From Streptomyces spinoverrucosus (GTDB taxonomy: Bacteria; Actinomycetota; Actinomycetes; Streptomycetales; Streptomycetaceae), in assembly GCF_006539505.1 (NCBI RefSeq), contig NZ_BJND01000075.1:1-41779 (forward strand): a stretch of 41,779 bases of DNA, in the 5' to 3' direction. Position 1 is the stretch's first letter, and each line of letters starts with the position of its first letter. Both the position numbers and the translations under genes were made by a program. A model generated the notes under the pieces. It saw only the letters and a program-made list of their open reading frames with translations, ran no database searches and was not told the origin of the DNA. Below are positions 9,221-17,535 of this stretch, one piece after another.

Positions 9221-9455
9221 GACGCCTCGCAGTGCCGGGGCGCAGCGGCGCCACGGACCGGCGGCCGTCCAGCAGGCACGCCGCGCGGGCGCGTCGACCG
9301 TCCGGACGGCCCCGCGGCCGGCATGAGCACAGACCAACCGGTCCATCCCCGATGGGGGAAGGCTCTCACCCCGCCGCGGACCGTAGCGTCGTCGCATCGT
9401 CTTGACGTGCGGCTCGCCGTGATGCACAGCCAGCCCCGACGTGAGGAAGGACCCG

Positions 9456-10242
9456 ATGCGCATTGCACTGCTCCAAGGCCTCGCCGGCCTGCCCACCACC
9501 GAGGACAGCCTCGCCGCGCTCGACGACGCAGCCCGCCGGGTCGCCGCAGCCGGGGCCCGGCTGCTGCTCACGTGCGAGCTGTACACGTCCGGCTAGGGGG
9601 CCGGCGCGGGAACGCTCGCCACACGGGCCGAGACCGCCAGCGGCCCACCATGTCGCCCGGATCGCGGCCGAGCACCACCTGGCCATCGCCTACGGCTATC
9701 CCGAGCGCGACGGGAGCGCCCTGTACAACTCCGTTCAGCTCATCGGCCCCGACGGCACGCCGCTGGCCAACTACCGCAAGACCCACCTCTTCGGCGGCTA
9801 CGAAGGTGCCGTGTTCACGCCCGGCGACACCCACGTCGTCCAGGCCGCCTACGACGGCGTCCGGATCGGCCTGCTGATCTGCTAGGACGTGGAGTTCCCG
9901 GAGAACGTCCGGGCCCACGCCCTGGCCGGCACCGACCTGCTGCTGGTTTCCACCGCCCTGATGCGCCCCATGGAGATCATCCCGCAGCAGCTCGTTGCGA
10001 TCCGCGCCTGGGAGAGCCAGCTGTACATCGCCTACGCCAATCGATGCGGCCCCGAGGGCGTCTACCACTTCGCCTGGCTCAGCTGCCTCGCTGCCCCGGA
10101 CGGGACCACCCGTGCCCGCGCCGGGACGGGACAGGACCTCATCGTCACCGACGTCGACCCCGCGGCCGTCGAGGCCTCGCGCACCGCGACCCCCTACCTC
10201 GCCGACCGGCGCCCCGCGCTCTATGCCTCCCTCATGCGCTGA
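9456..10242 (+). pseudogene. Nitrilase/carbon-nitrogen hydrolase, two amber stops and a frameshift
   Basis: Three consecutive pieces make one nitrilase-superfamily amidohydrolase of about 260 residues. Piece 1 (from ATG 9456) reads MRIALLQGLAGLP and has the catalytic Glu in LLTCELYTSG before TAG at 9594. Piece 2 is in another frame (indel near 9630-9648) and has the catalytic Lys in YRKTHLFGGYEG and the nucleophile Cys in LLIC, followed by TAG at 9883. Piece 3 continues in the same frame as piece 2 (DVEFPENVRAHALAG) to the stop at 10242. Both TAG codons replace tyrosines expected in relatives (TSGY and ICYD). All three catalytic residues survive, but the frameshift and two stops make a working product unlikely. 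Confidence 0.88.
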
Positions 10243-10256
10243 GAGATCTTCCGTAA

Positions 10257-10370
10257 CTACGCGTAGTCGATCTTGAGGTTGGGGAGCACGGCGGCGGCGC
10301 GGGCGGTGTCGTTGATCGTCTCGCCGCGCTTGCGGCGTTGCCGCAGGATCTTGTAGTCCTCAAGGCGGGG
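10257..10370 (-). pseudogene. 3' remnant of a transposase gene
   Basis: On the minus strand a short frame reads LEDYKILRQRRKRGETIND and continues to a TAG stop at 10257-10259, about 38 residues in all. It resembles the basic C-terminal end of DDE transposases of the IS5 type (xLKxxRxLRxxRRxG). Nothing upstream continues the gene, so this is a scar left beside the broken nitrilase gene and the PAAR gene. Confidence 0.5.
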
Positions 10371-10460
10371 ACTGTCTAAAAACAAGCACTCCCATCCCCG
10401 GAGATGGTCTGGAGCAGCTGAGCGCCGTTGTCCTTGGCCTCGAGCAGCCTGAGGCGCCTG

Positions 10461-10868
10461 CTACCCGATCACCACATTGCCCGTCGCGATGATCTTTCCT
10501 TTGGGGGCGGGCACCGGGTCGTTGCAGGTCATGACCGTGTCGCCGTGACGGGCGGCGGGTTTGCCGCCGATCAGTACGGTCGCGCTGCCTGCGGACACTG
10601 TGCCGGAGTTGTCCGGCGGGCGGGAGAAGACCGCGCCCGGTGGGGTGGGCGGCGGCAGGTGCGGGGGAGAGTTGACGGCCCGGCTGCCGACCACGGCGGC
10701 CGGCCGGCCCGAGATCAGTACGTTCGCGCAGCACCCGGCGGTGAGGGTGCCGGAGAACGGCATCGGCATGACGGTGGGGACCGTGGTGCCCACTGGCGTG
10801 GGAACCAGCACGATGTGCTGGTCCACGCCGACGACCCGGTCACCCTGCTTGGCGGCGGGAAGGCTCAT
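10461..10868 (-). CDS. PAAR-like spike-tip protein
   Basis: A 135-residue PAAR-like protein. Internal beta-prism-like repeats VLISGRPAAVVGSRAV and VLIGGKPAARHGDTVMTC carry the Gly-x-Pro-Ala pattern of PAAR domains, and the ending KGKIIATGNVVIG is typical. PAAR proteins sharpen the VgrG spike of contractile machines, so this gene belongs functionally with the VgrG at 28929 although it lies 18 kb away on the opposite strand. It follows the membrane protein gene by 50 bases in the same direction and has an AAAGGGG ribosome-binding site before ATG 10868. Confidence 0.82.
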   Translation of the reverse strand: MSLPAAKQGDRVVGVDQHIVLVPTPVGTTVPTVMPMPFSGTLTAGCCANVLISGRPAAVVGSRAVNSPPHLPPPTPPGAVFSRPPDNSGTVSAGSATVLIGGKPAARHGDTVMTCNDPVPAPKGKIIATGNVVIG

Positions 10869-10918
10869 GTCCGCGCCCCTTTACGCGCTGTGGCCGGACG
10901 GCCGGCGATTGCAGCGGG

Positions 10919-12277
10919 TCATGAGGCCTCCTTGATGGTGCGGCCGGCGAAGTACGCGGAGGAGGTGCACTCCTCTTCGTCGCTGTTGGTGCAGTTCAAC
11001 GCGTAGACGACCTTCTGTCCTTCGCTGAACTGCAGCGGTTCCATGAACAGCAGCTGCTTTGAGGTGATGTCCTCGAGTGCGAACCGCAGCAGGACCTTCT
11101 TGCCCCGGCGCACTTCGACCACGCCCTTGTCCTTGTGGGGATTCTCCAGGTGAATGTCGCTGATCCGCAGGGTCTGCCCCTTGTCGACCGCGTAGCTGTC
11201 GGTGGTGAACTTGCCCTCCACGCCCGGGGCGCCATGGGTCTCCATGCGGAACTCGGTGGACTGGACCTCCACCGACGGCGGCGCGTCATCGTTCTGCGCC
11301 GAGACGTCCTGCCCGCCGCCGCTGTCGGAGCTGCCGCCCGTGCCCGCCGGGCTCTTGGACGAGGCGCCCGCCCCGGCCTGCTCGCTGCTCGAGCCCCCGC
11401 CCGTCGGGGAGCCGCCGTCCCCGCTCGCCGTGCCGTCCGGCTTCGTGCCCCCACTCGGCGTGCCGTCCTCGCTGCTTCCGCCGCTGTCGCTGCTGTCGCT
11501 GTCCTCGGCGTCGGCGACCGTCTCGGCATGGGAGACCGCCTTGGGGTCGAGGAACGACGGCCCCATGATGGCGGCCACCGCCAGCGCCGCACCCGCCAGC
11601 AGCATCAGTTTCGGTGCCCCGGCCGGCAGTATCGGCGGCTGCACCAGGGAGCCGTCCACGGTGGTCTTCGTGCCGTCCGCGGTCTGCGCGGTGACCCGGT
11701 AGGCGTGCGTCCTGACCGGCCCGCGCAGGAACCGGCGGCGCGGCCGCAGCTTCAGCGGGACGAACCGGGTGGTGCCGCCCTCCACTGTCAGCACCCGCGT
11801 GCCGAAGCCGAACTTCAGCTCCCCTTCCTCGTCCACACCGGAGAACTGCACGGTGACCGGAGTGTTGCCGAGGTTGTCGACGGCCAGTTTGGTGCGGCCG
11901 CGGCGGCTGCCGCGCGCGGTGCGAGGCACCAGCTCAGCCACGACCTCACAAAAGCCGCCGACCCGTACCGTGCCTTCCTCGACCGCCGAGCCGTCGGTGT
12001 CCTCCCGGGACATCACCCGCACGGCGAACGACGTTTCGCCCCGCACGGTCTTCGCCGACCTCGGCGGCGCGAAGGACACCTCCACCGTGGCGTCGTCGCC
12101 GGGGAAGACCGACACGGTCTGCGGTGAGACGGTCACCCACTCCTTGGCGTCGCCGAGCACGTCCAGGGTGAACTGGTCGACCACGCCCCCGGTGTTGTGC
12201 AACTTCAGCTGACAGGTCGCCACCTCGCCCGGGGTGACGTCGACGACCTTCTCTTCGAGTGATGCGATGACTCCCAT
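10919..12277 (-). CDS. Single-pass membrane protein with Ig-like N-terminus (CIS-associated 'hydrolytic protein' type)
   Basis: A 452-residue protein. Residues 1-210 look like two Ig-like/CARDB-like beta domains (VTPGEVATCQLKLHNTGG; FPGDDATVEVSFAPP). A single membrane helix follows at about 223-243 (LMLLAGAALAVAAIMGPSFL), then a Ser/Gly/Asp-rich linker (about 255-340) and a C-terminal beta domain (about 345-452). Such proteins occur in Streptomyces CIS loci under the name 'hydrolytic protein', although I see no hydrolase motif. Without a signal peptide the N-terminus is probably cytoplasmic and the C-terminus outside. The ATG at 12277 follows GGTGGGGG; the longer frame upstream lies in the intergenic repeat. 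Confidence 0.72.
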   Translation of the reverse strand: MGVIASLEEKVVDVTPGEVATCQLKLHNTGGVVDQFTLDVLGDAKEWVTVSPQTVSVFPGDDATVEVSFAPPRSAKTVRGETSFAVRVMSREDTDGSAVEEGTVRVGGFCEVVAELVPRTARGSRRGRTKLAVDNLGNTPVTVQFSGVDEEGELKFGFGTRVLTVEGGTTRFVPLKLRPRRRFLRGPVRTHAYRVTAQTADGTKTTVDGSLVQPPILPAGAPKLMLLAGAALAVAAIMGPSFLDPKAVSHAETVADAEDSDSSDSGGSSEDGTPSGGTKPDGTASGDGGSPTGGGSSSEQAGAGASSKSPAGTGGSSDSGGGQDVSAQNDDAPPSVEVQSTEFRMETHGAPGVEGKFTTDSYAVDKGQTLRISDIHLENPHKDKGVVEVRRGKKVLLRFALEDITSKQLLFMEPLQFSEGQKVVYALNCTNSDEEECTSSAYFAGRTIKEAS

Positions 12278-12309
12278 GCCCCCACCGTGACGGGACGGCC
12301 AGCGGCGCG

Positions 12310-12510
12310 TTAAGGGCTCCCCGGGCAGCCGTCCGGGAAGCCGCCCGGCCGCTCCCGACTCCCCGCTCCTGCCCGGCCGGTGAGGGCATGGGCGCTGCCC
12401 CGAAGGACAACCGGACGCCCCTGTCCGCCCACGCGGCGAGCGGACCAGGATCAGGGCACACCACATCCCCCTGCTCCCAGAAGCGACGAGTCCTTCGAGT
12501 CCGGCGCCAC
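12310..12510 (+). repeat. Left direct repeat flanking the peptidoglycan block
   Basis: This stretch aligns with about 16905-17104. The core 12397-12458 matches 16984-17045 at 49 of 62 ungapped positions by my count, including CCAGGATCAGGGCA. Upstream, GGGCAGCCG and GCTCC-x-GACT match with small indels, and downstream 12482-12505 matches 17081-17104 at 21 of 24. The downstream match lies inside the coding start of the 17045 gene, so the left copy contains a dead 5' fragment of that gene: its ATG position reads CAC. Confidence 0.75.
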
Positions 12511-12562
12511 GCCCGAGAAAGGCGCACGTGAGCGTTGGACACCCCACAGAGAGGCCCACCTT

Positions 12563-13747
12563 GTGTCAGCACTCCTCGTGACGGCCGGCCAGGTCCAGGA
12601 AACCACCCGGCTGGGAGCCATCACTGCCGACACCTACCGCGCCTTCCTCGCCTCCCCCACCGGCGCGGCCCTCGGCGCCGGATACCTTCAGTGCCCCTCC
12701 TGGGCCCGGGTCAAGGAGGGCTGGCAGGCCCAGCTGCTCGGCTGGGGCCCCGCCCCGCAGACCGGCCGGCTGTCCGGGGTGGCCCTCGTCCTGCTGCGCC
12801 GGTTCCCCGGCACCCGCAAGTACTTCGCCTACCTCCCCGAGGGGCCCGTCGCCGACTGGGCGGCCCCCGGCATCGACGACTGGCTCACCCCGCTGCTGCA
12901 CCACCTGCGCGCCGCGGGCGCGTTCGCCGTGCGCATCGGCCCCTCACCCGCCTACCGCCGCTGGAACGCCGCTCGGCTCACGTCGCTCACCGGCCCCGGC
13001 CGGCGCCTCGCCGACGTCCTCGCCTGCGAGGTCGACCCGCTCGGCACGGCCGTCGCCGAGCGGCTGCGCGCCCGCGGCTGGCGCCGCTGCGGCGACGACG
13101 GCGGCAGCGGCGACGGGGACGCACAGCCGCGCCACGTCTTCCAGGTGCCGCTCGCCGGACGCACCCCCGACGACCTGTGGGCCGGGCTCAACCAGGAATG
13201 GCGCCGCAACGTCCGCCGGGCCCAGAAGTCGGGCGTGGAGATTGTCGTCGGCAGCGCCGCCGAACTCCCCGAGTTCTACCGGCTGCTGCGGATCACCGAG
13301 GAGCGCGACGGCTTCCGGCTCGGCCGCTCGCTCGCGTACTACCAGCGCCAGTACGAAGCCCTCAACGCCGAGGAGCCCGGCAGGATGAAGCTCTACCTCG
13401 CCCGCCACCAGGGCGACATCCTCGCCGCCCACACCATGATCACGGTGGGCCGCCGGGTCTGGTACCAGACCGGCGCCTCCGCCAACCACCGCCGCGAGGT
13501 CCGCCCCTCCAACGCCCTGCAGTGGCGGATGCTGCTCGACGCCCACGCGCTCGGCGCCGACGTGTACGACATGCGCGGGGTACCCTCCACACTCGACCCG
13601 AACGTACGCGCGTACGGGCTGCTGCGCTGGAAGCTCGGCACGCGCGGGCGGGTCGTCGAGACGCTGGGGGAATGGGAGACACCGCTGGGCGGCACCGCTA
13701 ACCACACGCTGTACCGCGCCTTCAAGGCGTACCTGGCCCGCAGGTGA
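12563..13747 (+). CDS. FemX/FemAB-family aminoacyl transferase
   Basis: A 394-residue FemABX peptidyltransferase with two GNAT-like folds. These enzymes add amino acids from aminoacyl-tRNA to the peptidoglycan stem peptide; in Streptomyces the expected product is the glycine bridge. Visible motifs include YLQCPSWARVKEGWQ, FAYLPEGPVADW, LNQEWRRNVRRAQKSGVEI, the second-domain VWYQTGASANHRREVRPSNALQW and YDMRGVPSTLDPN. The GTG at 12563 follows GAGAGG at good spacing. The stop overlaps the murJ start as GTGA, so the two genes are translationally coupled. Confidence 0.9.
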   Translation: MSALLVTAGQVQETTRLGAITADTYRAFLASPTGAALGAGYLQCPSWARVKEGWQAQLLGWGPAPQTGRLSGVALVLLRRFPGTRKYFAYLPEGPVADWAAPGIDDWLTPLLHHLRAAGAFAVRIGPSPAYRRWNAARLTSLTGPGRRLADVLACEVDPLGTAVAERLRARGWRRCGDDGGSGDGDAQPRHVFQVPLAGRTPDDLWAGLNQEWRRNVRRAQKSGVEIVVGSAAELPEFYRLLRITEERDGFRLGRSLAYYQRQYEALNAEEPGRMKLYLARHQGDILAAHTMITVGRRVWYQTGASANHRREVRPSNALQWRMLLDAHALGADVYDMRGVPSTLDPNVRAYGLLRWKLGTRGRVVETLGEWETPLGGTANHTLYRAFKAYLARR

Positions 13748-15531
13748 GCACGACGTCCGACGCTGAACCTGAGGGAGCCCCGCCCCACCGCCTCGTGGAC
13801 GAAGCCGCAAGCGCTCACCCCGGTACGGGACAGCCACCCCCGGCAGCGGCCACGCGCCCCCCGGCGGGCCACGGCGCCGCCGCCCCCGCCGCGGCCCGGC
13901 AGGACACCGGCCGGCAGCCGTCCGCGCTGCGCGGCAGCGCCGTCATGGCCGCCGGGTCGGTCGTCTCGCGCGCCACCGGGTTCGTACGGTCCGCGGTCGT
14001 CGCCGCCGCCCTCGGCGTCGGGCTGACTGCCGACGGGTACGCGGTCGGCAACACCGTCCCCACAGTCGTCTACATGCTCCTCATCGGCGGGGCGCTCAAC
14101 GCCGTCTTTGTGCCCGAACTGGTCAGGGCCGCCAAGGAGCACGACGACGGCGGCGCCGCCTACACCGACCGGCTGCTCACCGTCTGCGCCGCCGCCCTGC
14201 TCGCGCTCACCGCGGCCGCGGTCCTGGCGGCGCCCGCGCTCGTCGCCGCGTACACCGGCTACACGGGCGAACAGGCAGCCATGACGATCGCCTTCGCCCG
14301 CTCCTGCCTGCCGCAGATCTTCTTCCTCGGACTCTTCACGCTCCTCGGGCAGGTGCTGACCGCACGCGGCCGGTTCGGGGCGATGACGTGGACTCCGGCC
14401 CTCAACAACCTCGTCGTCATCGCCGTGTTCGGGCTGTACCTGGCCACGGGGTACGGAGGCGGGCTCACCCCGGGCGAGACCGCGTTGCTCGGCTGGGGCA
14501 CCACCGCGGGCATCGCCGTCCAGGCGCTGGCGCTCGTCCCCGCTGTGCGCGCCGCCGGCCTCCGCTGGCGGCCCCGCTTCGACTGGCGCGGCAGCGCACT
14601 GACCCGGCCGCTGCGCTCGGCGGGATGGCTCGTGCTCCTGGTGCTCACCAACCAGGCCGCGTACTGGGTGACCACCCGGCTCGCGACGGCCGCGGGTGCG
14701 GCGGCCGAGGCCCAGGGCACCGACGGCGGCGTCGGCTTCAGCGCCTACAACAACGCCTATGCGCTCTGGGCCGTACCGCACGGCATCGTCACCGTTTCGC
14801 TGGTCACCGCGCTGATGCCGCGGATGAGCGGCGCCGCGGCCGACGGCGACTGGGCGGGCCTGCGGCGTGACGTGTCGTACGCCCTGCGCACCAGCGCGGC
14901 CGCCGTCGTGCCCGCCGCGTGTGCGCTGCTCGCCCTCGCCCAGCCGGTGATGGCCCTCGTCTTCGGCCACGGCAGGACCGACGCCGGCGACAGTGCCGCG
15001 ATGGCGGCCACCCTCATGGCCTTCGCGCCCGGCCTGATCTCGCTGTCCGGCCAGTACGTCCTCTCCCGCACCTTCTACGCCCTCTGCGACACCCGCACCC
15101 CCTTCCTGCTCAACCTGGTGATCGCCGGCCTCCACGCGGGCCTGTCCACCGTCGCGTACCTGCTGCTCCCGGCGCGCTGGACGGTGACGGGCATGGCCGG
15201 CGGGTACTCGCTGGCGCTGGCGTCGGGCTGGCTGGTGACGGCGTACGTGCTGCGCCGCCGGCTGACGGGTCCTGGCGGCGCGGACCGGCCTGCGCCGCGG
15301 CTGTGGCGCTCGGCCGCCGCCGGCACGCACGCCCGGCTGCTGCTCGCCGCGGTCCCGGCCGGACTGTTCGGCCATATCGCGCATCGCGGCGCCGACCCGC
15401 TGGGGGCCGCGGCGGCGACGGCGGCCGGGGCGCTCGCCGTCGCGCTCACCTTCGCCCTGCTCGCCCGCCCGTTGCGGCTCACCGAACTTGAGGCACTGAT
15501 CTGCGCCGCCCGCCGCCGCCTCACGCGCTGA
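13744..15531 (+). CDS. murJ: MurJ/MviN-type lipid II flippase
   Basis: A 595-residue polytopic membrane protein of the MurJ family, which moves lipid II across the membrane for wall synthesis. After a disordered Pro/Ala-rich extension of about 60 residues, the family start appears (SVVSRATGFVRSAVVAAALG), then NTVPTVVYMLLIGGALNAVFVPEL, with about 14 hydrophobic segments in all. GTG 13744 overlaps the femX stop. Actinomycetes normally have another MurJ near the origin, so this is probably a second, context-specific copy. Confidence 0.9.
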   Translation: MSTTSDAEPEGAPPHRLVDEAASAHPGTGQPPPAAATRPPAGHGAAAPAAARQDTGRQPSALRGSAVMAAGSVVSRATGFVRSAVVAAALGVGLTADGYAVGNTVPTVVYMLLIGGALNAVFVPELVRAAKEHDDGGAAYTDRLLTVCAAALLALTAAAVLAAPALVAAYTGYTGEQAAMTIAFARSCLPQIFFLGLFTLLGQVLTARGRFGAMTWTPALNNLVVIAVFGLYLATGYGGGLTPGETALLGWGTTAGIAVQALALVPAVRAAGLRWRPRFDWRGSALTRPLRSAGWLVLLVLTNQAAYWVTTRLATAAGAAAEAQGTDGGVGFSAYNNAYALWAVPHGIVTVSLVTALMPRMSGAAADGDWAGLRRDVSYALRTSAAAVVPAACALLALAQPVMALVFGHGRTDAGDSAAMAATLMAFAPGLISLSGQYVLSRTFYALCDTRTPFLLNLVIAGLHAGLSTVAYLLLPARWTVTGMAGGYSLALASGWLVTAYVLRRRLTGPGGADRPAPRLWRSAAAGTHARLLLAAVPAGLFGHIAHRGADPLGAAAATAAGALAVALTFALLARPLRLTELEALICAARRRLTR

Positions 15532-15556
15532 CCGGGAACGCACCCCTTGGGATGCG

Positions 15557-16793
15557 TCAGTGCAGGGCGCTCATCGCCCGCCACTGCTGCCACGGCACGT
15601 TCCACGCGCCGAAGCCGTTGCCCGGCGCCACCGTCCCCTTCGTGTCCGCGCCGCTGATCTCGAACGGATCGCCCGCCTGCAGCTGCCCGTAGAGCCAGGC
15701 CGCGTCGGCGTCGCTCATGCCGATGCAGCCCGAGCTGTGGTTGGCCCTGCCGAAGTACGCGGCGTTCCACGGCGCCGCGTGCGCGTACATCCCCGACCAG
15801 GTCAGCCGCATCGAGTAGTCGACCATCTTGTCGTAGGCGTCGCCGAGGCCGACCGTCTCGGAATTCATGTTGATCCGGCGATCTGCTGGAGGCCGGGCAG
15901 GAGGGAGTGCCCTCCTTCGCCATCAGCACCGCCGTGCCCCGCCAGGAGCGCTTGTCGCCGCCGGGTGTGCCGCCGGAGACCGGGATGTCCCGTACGGTCC
16001 TGCCGTCGCGCTCCAGCGTGAGGTGGTGGCGGTCGAGGTCGACCTTGACGATCTGCCCGGTGCCGATGGTGAAGGCGGTCGTGTAGTCGCGGACGAACCA
16101 GCCGCCGTCCGGGCCCGAGTCGGTGCCGTTCAGCTCGGCATGCACCGTGACCTTCGTGCCAGGCTTCCAGTAGTCCGTCGGCCGCCAGTCCACCCGGTCC
16201 CGGCCGGACCAGTCCGTCAGCCAGCCCCACGAGCCCTCGGTGTTGTCCGACGTGGTGACCTTGAGCTGTTTCTCCACCTCTGCCTTGTTCTTGACCGGAT
16301 GGTCGAAGACGAACGAGATCGGCTGGGCGATGCCGACGGTGGTGCCGTTGCCCGGCCGCCAGTCCACCTTGTTGACCTTGCCGGCCTCGGCGGTGGTGAA
16401 GGATGCCTCGGCCGTGCCGGCCGTGCCGCCCTTGGCACGGGTGGCCGCCGTGACCGTGTACGTGGTGCCGGGCACCGCCTTGCGGTCCGAGGTCCACAGT
16501 GTGCCGCCGGCCGAGATCCGGCCGGTGAGCGGGCGGCCGGCGGCGTCGGTGACGGTGACCGAGGTGAGGCTGCCGCCCGACGCGGTGACCTGGACCGGCA
16601 CACCTGCTGCGGCGTGCTCGCCGTTCGGGGTGACGGAGACGGTCACGGGCGCATGGCTCGCCTCCCCGGCCCTGGCGTCGGCCCGCGTCGGGGTGCCGGT
16701 GGCCGTGCCGGGCGAACAGGCCGTGACCAGGACGGGCAGTGCTGCCAGGGCGACGAGCCGGGCACGCAGGGGGCGGACGGGTATGCCGCTCAA
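15557..16793 (-). pseudogene. L,D-transpeptidase lipoprotein, disrupted by about 31 extra bases
   Basis: Two frames make one Ig-YkuD L,D-transpeptidase, which would form 3-3 peptidoglycan cross-links. It starts at TTG 16793 behind a strong AAGGAGG; a lipoprotein signal ends in the lipobox LVTAC. Two Ig-like domains (about 50-250) precede the YkuD domain, which starts near IVKVDLDRHHLTLERDGRT. The frame breaks after MAKEGT; the second frame begins INMNSETVGLGDAYDK and carries the catalytic segment HSSGCIGMSD and the stop at 15557. Removing 31 bases within 15875-15906 restores one frame. The first frame alone lacks the catalytic Cys, so it would be inactive. It converges on murJ. Confidence 0.85.
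15900..15915. repeat. Perfect inverted repeat at the transpeptidase break
   Basis: GGAGGG and CCCTCC with a 4-base loop overlap the right edge of the extra ~31 bases that break the L,D-transpeptidase frame. A hairpin here could have promoted slippage or a template-switch insertion. Confidence 0.6.
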
Positions 16794-16904
16794 CGAAAAC
16801 CTCCTTGGGGGCAGGGCAGTGGCCCGCGACTCACCCCGCCGGGGGCGGCGGTTCATCAAGGGTGTCCTGCCAGCGAACTGTGATGGGTGGACCATGGGGT
16901 GCTC

Positions 16905-17104
16905 AAGGGCGGTGGGGCATGCGGCTGGGCAGCCGCAGGGCTGCTCCAGGACTGTGCGGGAGTTCGGCCGGGACATCGGTGCGGCCCCAAAGGACAGCCG
17001 GGCGCCTCTGCCGGCCCGATCGTCGCGCGAGCCAGGATCAGGGCATGGAATCCCTCCCCGAGCCGCCCTCCGGCCTCACCAGCGACGAGTTCTTCGAGTT
17101 CGAC
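16905..17104 (+). repeat. Right direct repeat; promoter region of the 17045 gene
   Basis: Partner of the repeat at 12310-12510. It spans the upstream region and first 60 bases of the 17045 gene. The conserved element keeps AAGGACA and CCAGGATCAGGG exactly 35 bases apart in both copies. In this copy the run continues into the ATG of an intact gene, so the right copy looks like the original and the left a relic. Confidence 0.72.
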
Positions 17105-17503
17105 ATCACCGACCGGGAGGAATTCCGGGGCCCGGTCGGCTTCCCCCACGACCAGCTCGCCGTGTGCTTCCAGCCGCGCGCCGGCACCGGCCCCCTCACC
17201 TGCACCGTCACCCTCCACGCCTTGCTGGGCGACGGCGGGGGCGCCGCGGAGGCGACCCGCGAGGAACTGCTCGGCCACCTGATGCGCGCCAGCATGGGGG
17301 ATCCGCTGCTGGACGGCTCCCGACAGCTGGAGATCAGGGATGGCCAGGGCGAGTACGCCTGGGTGACGTTCCGGGGGTTCGGCTGGCACGACGAGGCCTG
17401 CACCCGGCCGGTGAGCTCGTGCTACTACACCGTCTCCCTGCGCGGGCACTCCACCATCCGGGCCCGCGTCTACGGCATCTCACCCCACTATGCGCCGGGG
17501 TGA
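17045..17503 (+). CDS. Hypothetical protein of the CIS locus
   Basis: A 152-residue soluble acidic protein I cannot assign. It starts MESLPEPPSGL, includes DEFFEFDITDREEF, a stretch TCTVTLHALLGDG suggestive of beta strands, and ends with SSCYYTVSLRGHSTIRARVYG. No signal peptide, membrane helix or known motif is seen. The ATG at 17045 lies in the conserved CAGGGCATGG of the direct repeat, which may leave a very short or absent 5' leader. It converges with the LuxR-type gene 32 bases downstream. A degraded copy of its 5' end lies at about 12458-12510. Confidence 0.72.
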   Translation: MESLPEPPSGLTSDEFFEFDITDREEFRGPVGFPHDQLAVCFQPRAGTGPLTCTVTLHALLGDGGGAAEATREELLGHLMRASMGDPLLDGSRQLEIRDGQGEYAWVTFRGFGWHDEACTRPVSSCYYTVSLRGHSTIRARVYGISPHYAPG

Positions 17504-17535
17504 CCCACGACGTGCCCGGGGTGAGAGGACCCGTT

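Noticed and set aside
8057..9586. A 509-residue minus-strand frame over the histidine kinase
   Set aside because: Antisense to conserved kinase motifs and without its own ribosome site or family features.
9456..10242. Amber-codon reassignment or suppression keeping the nitrilase functional
   Set aside because: A frameshift between the two TAG codons would still destroy the product.
13393..15543. A 716-residue minus-strand frame opposite femX and murJ
   Set aside because: Arg/Gly/Ala low-complexity shadow; murJ and femX on the plus strand have recognisable families and coupled starts.
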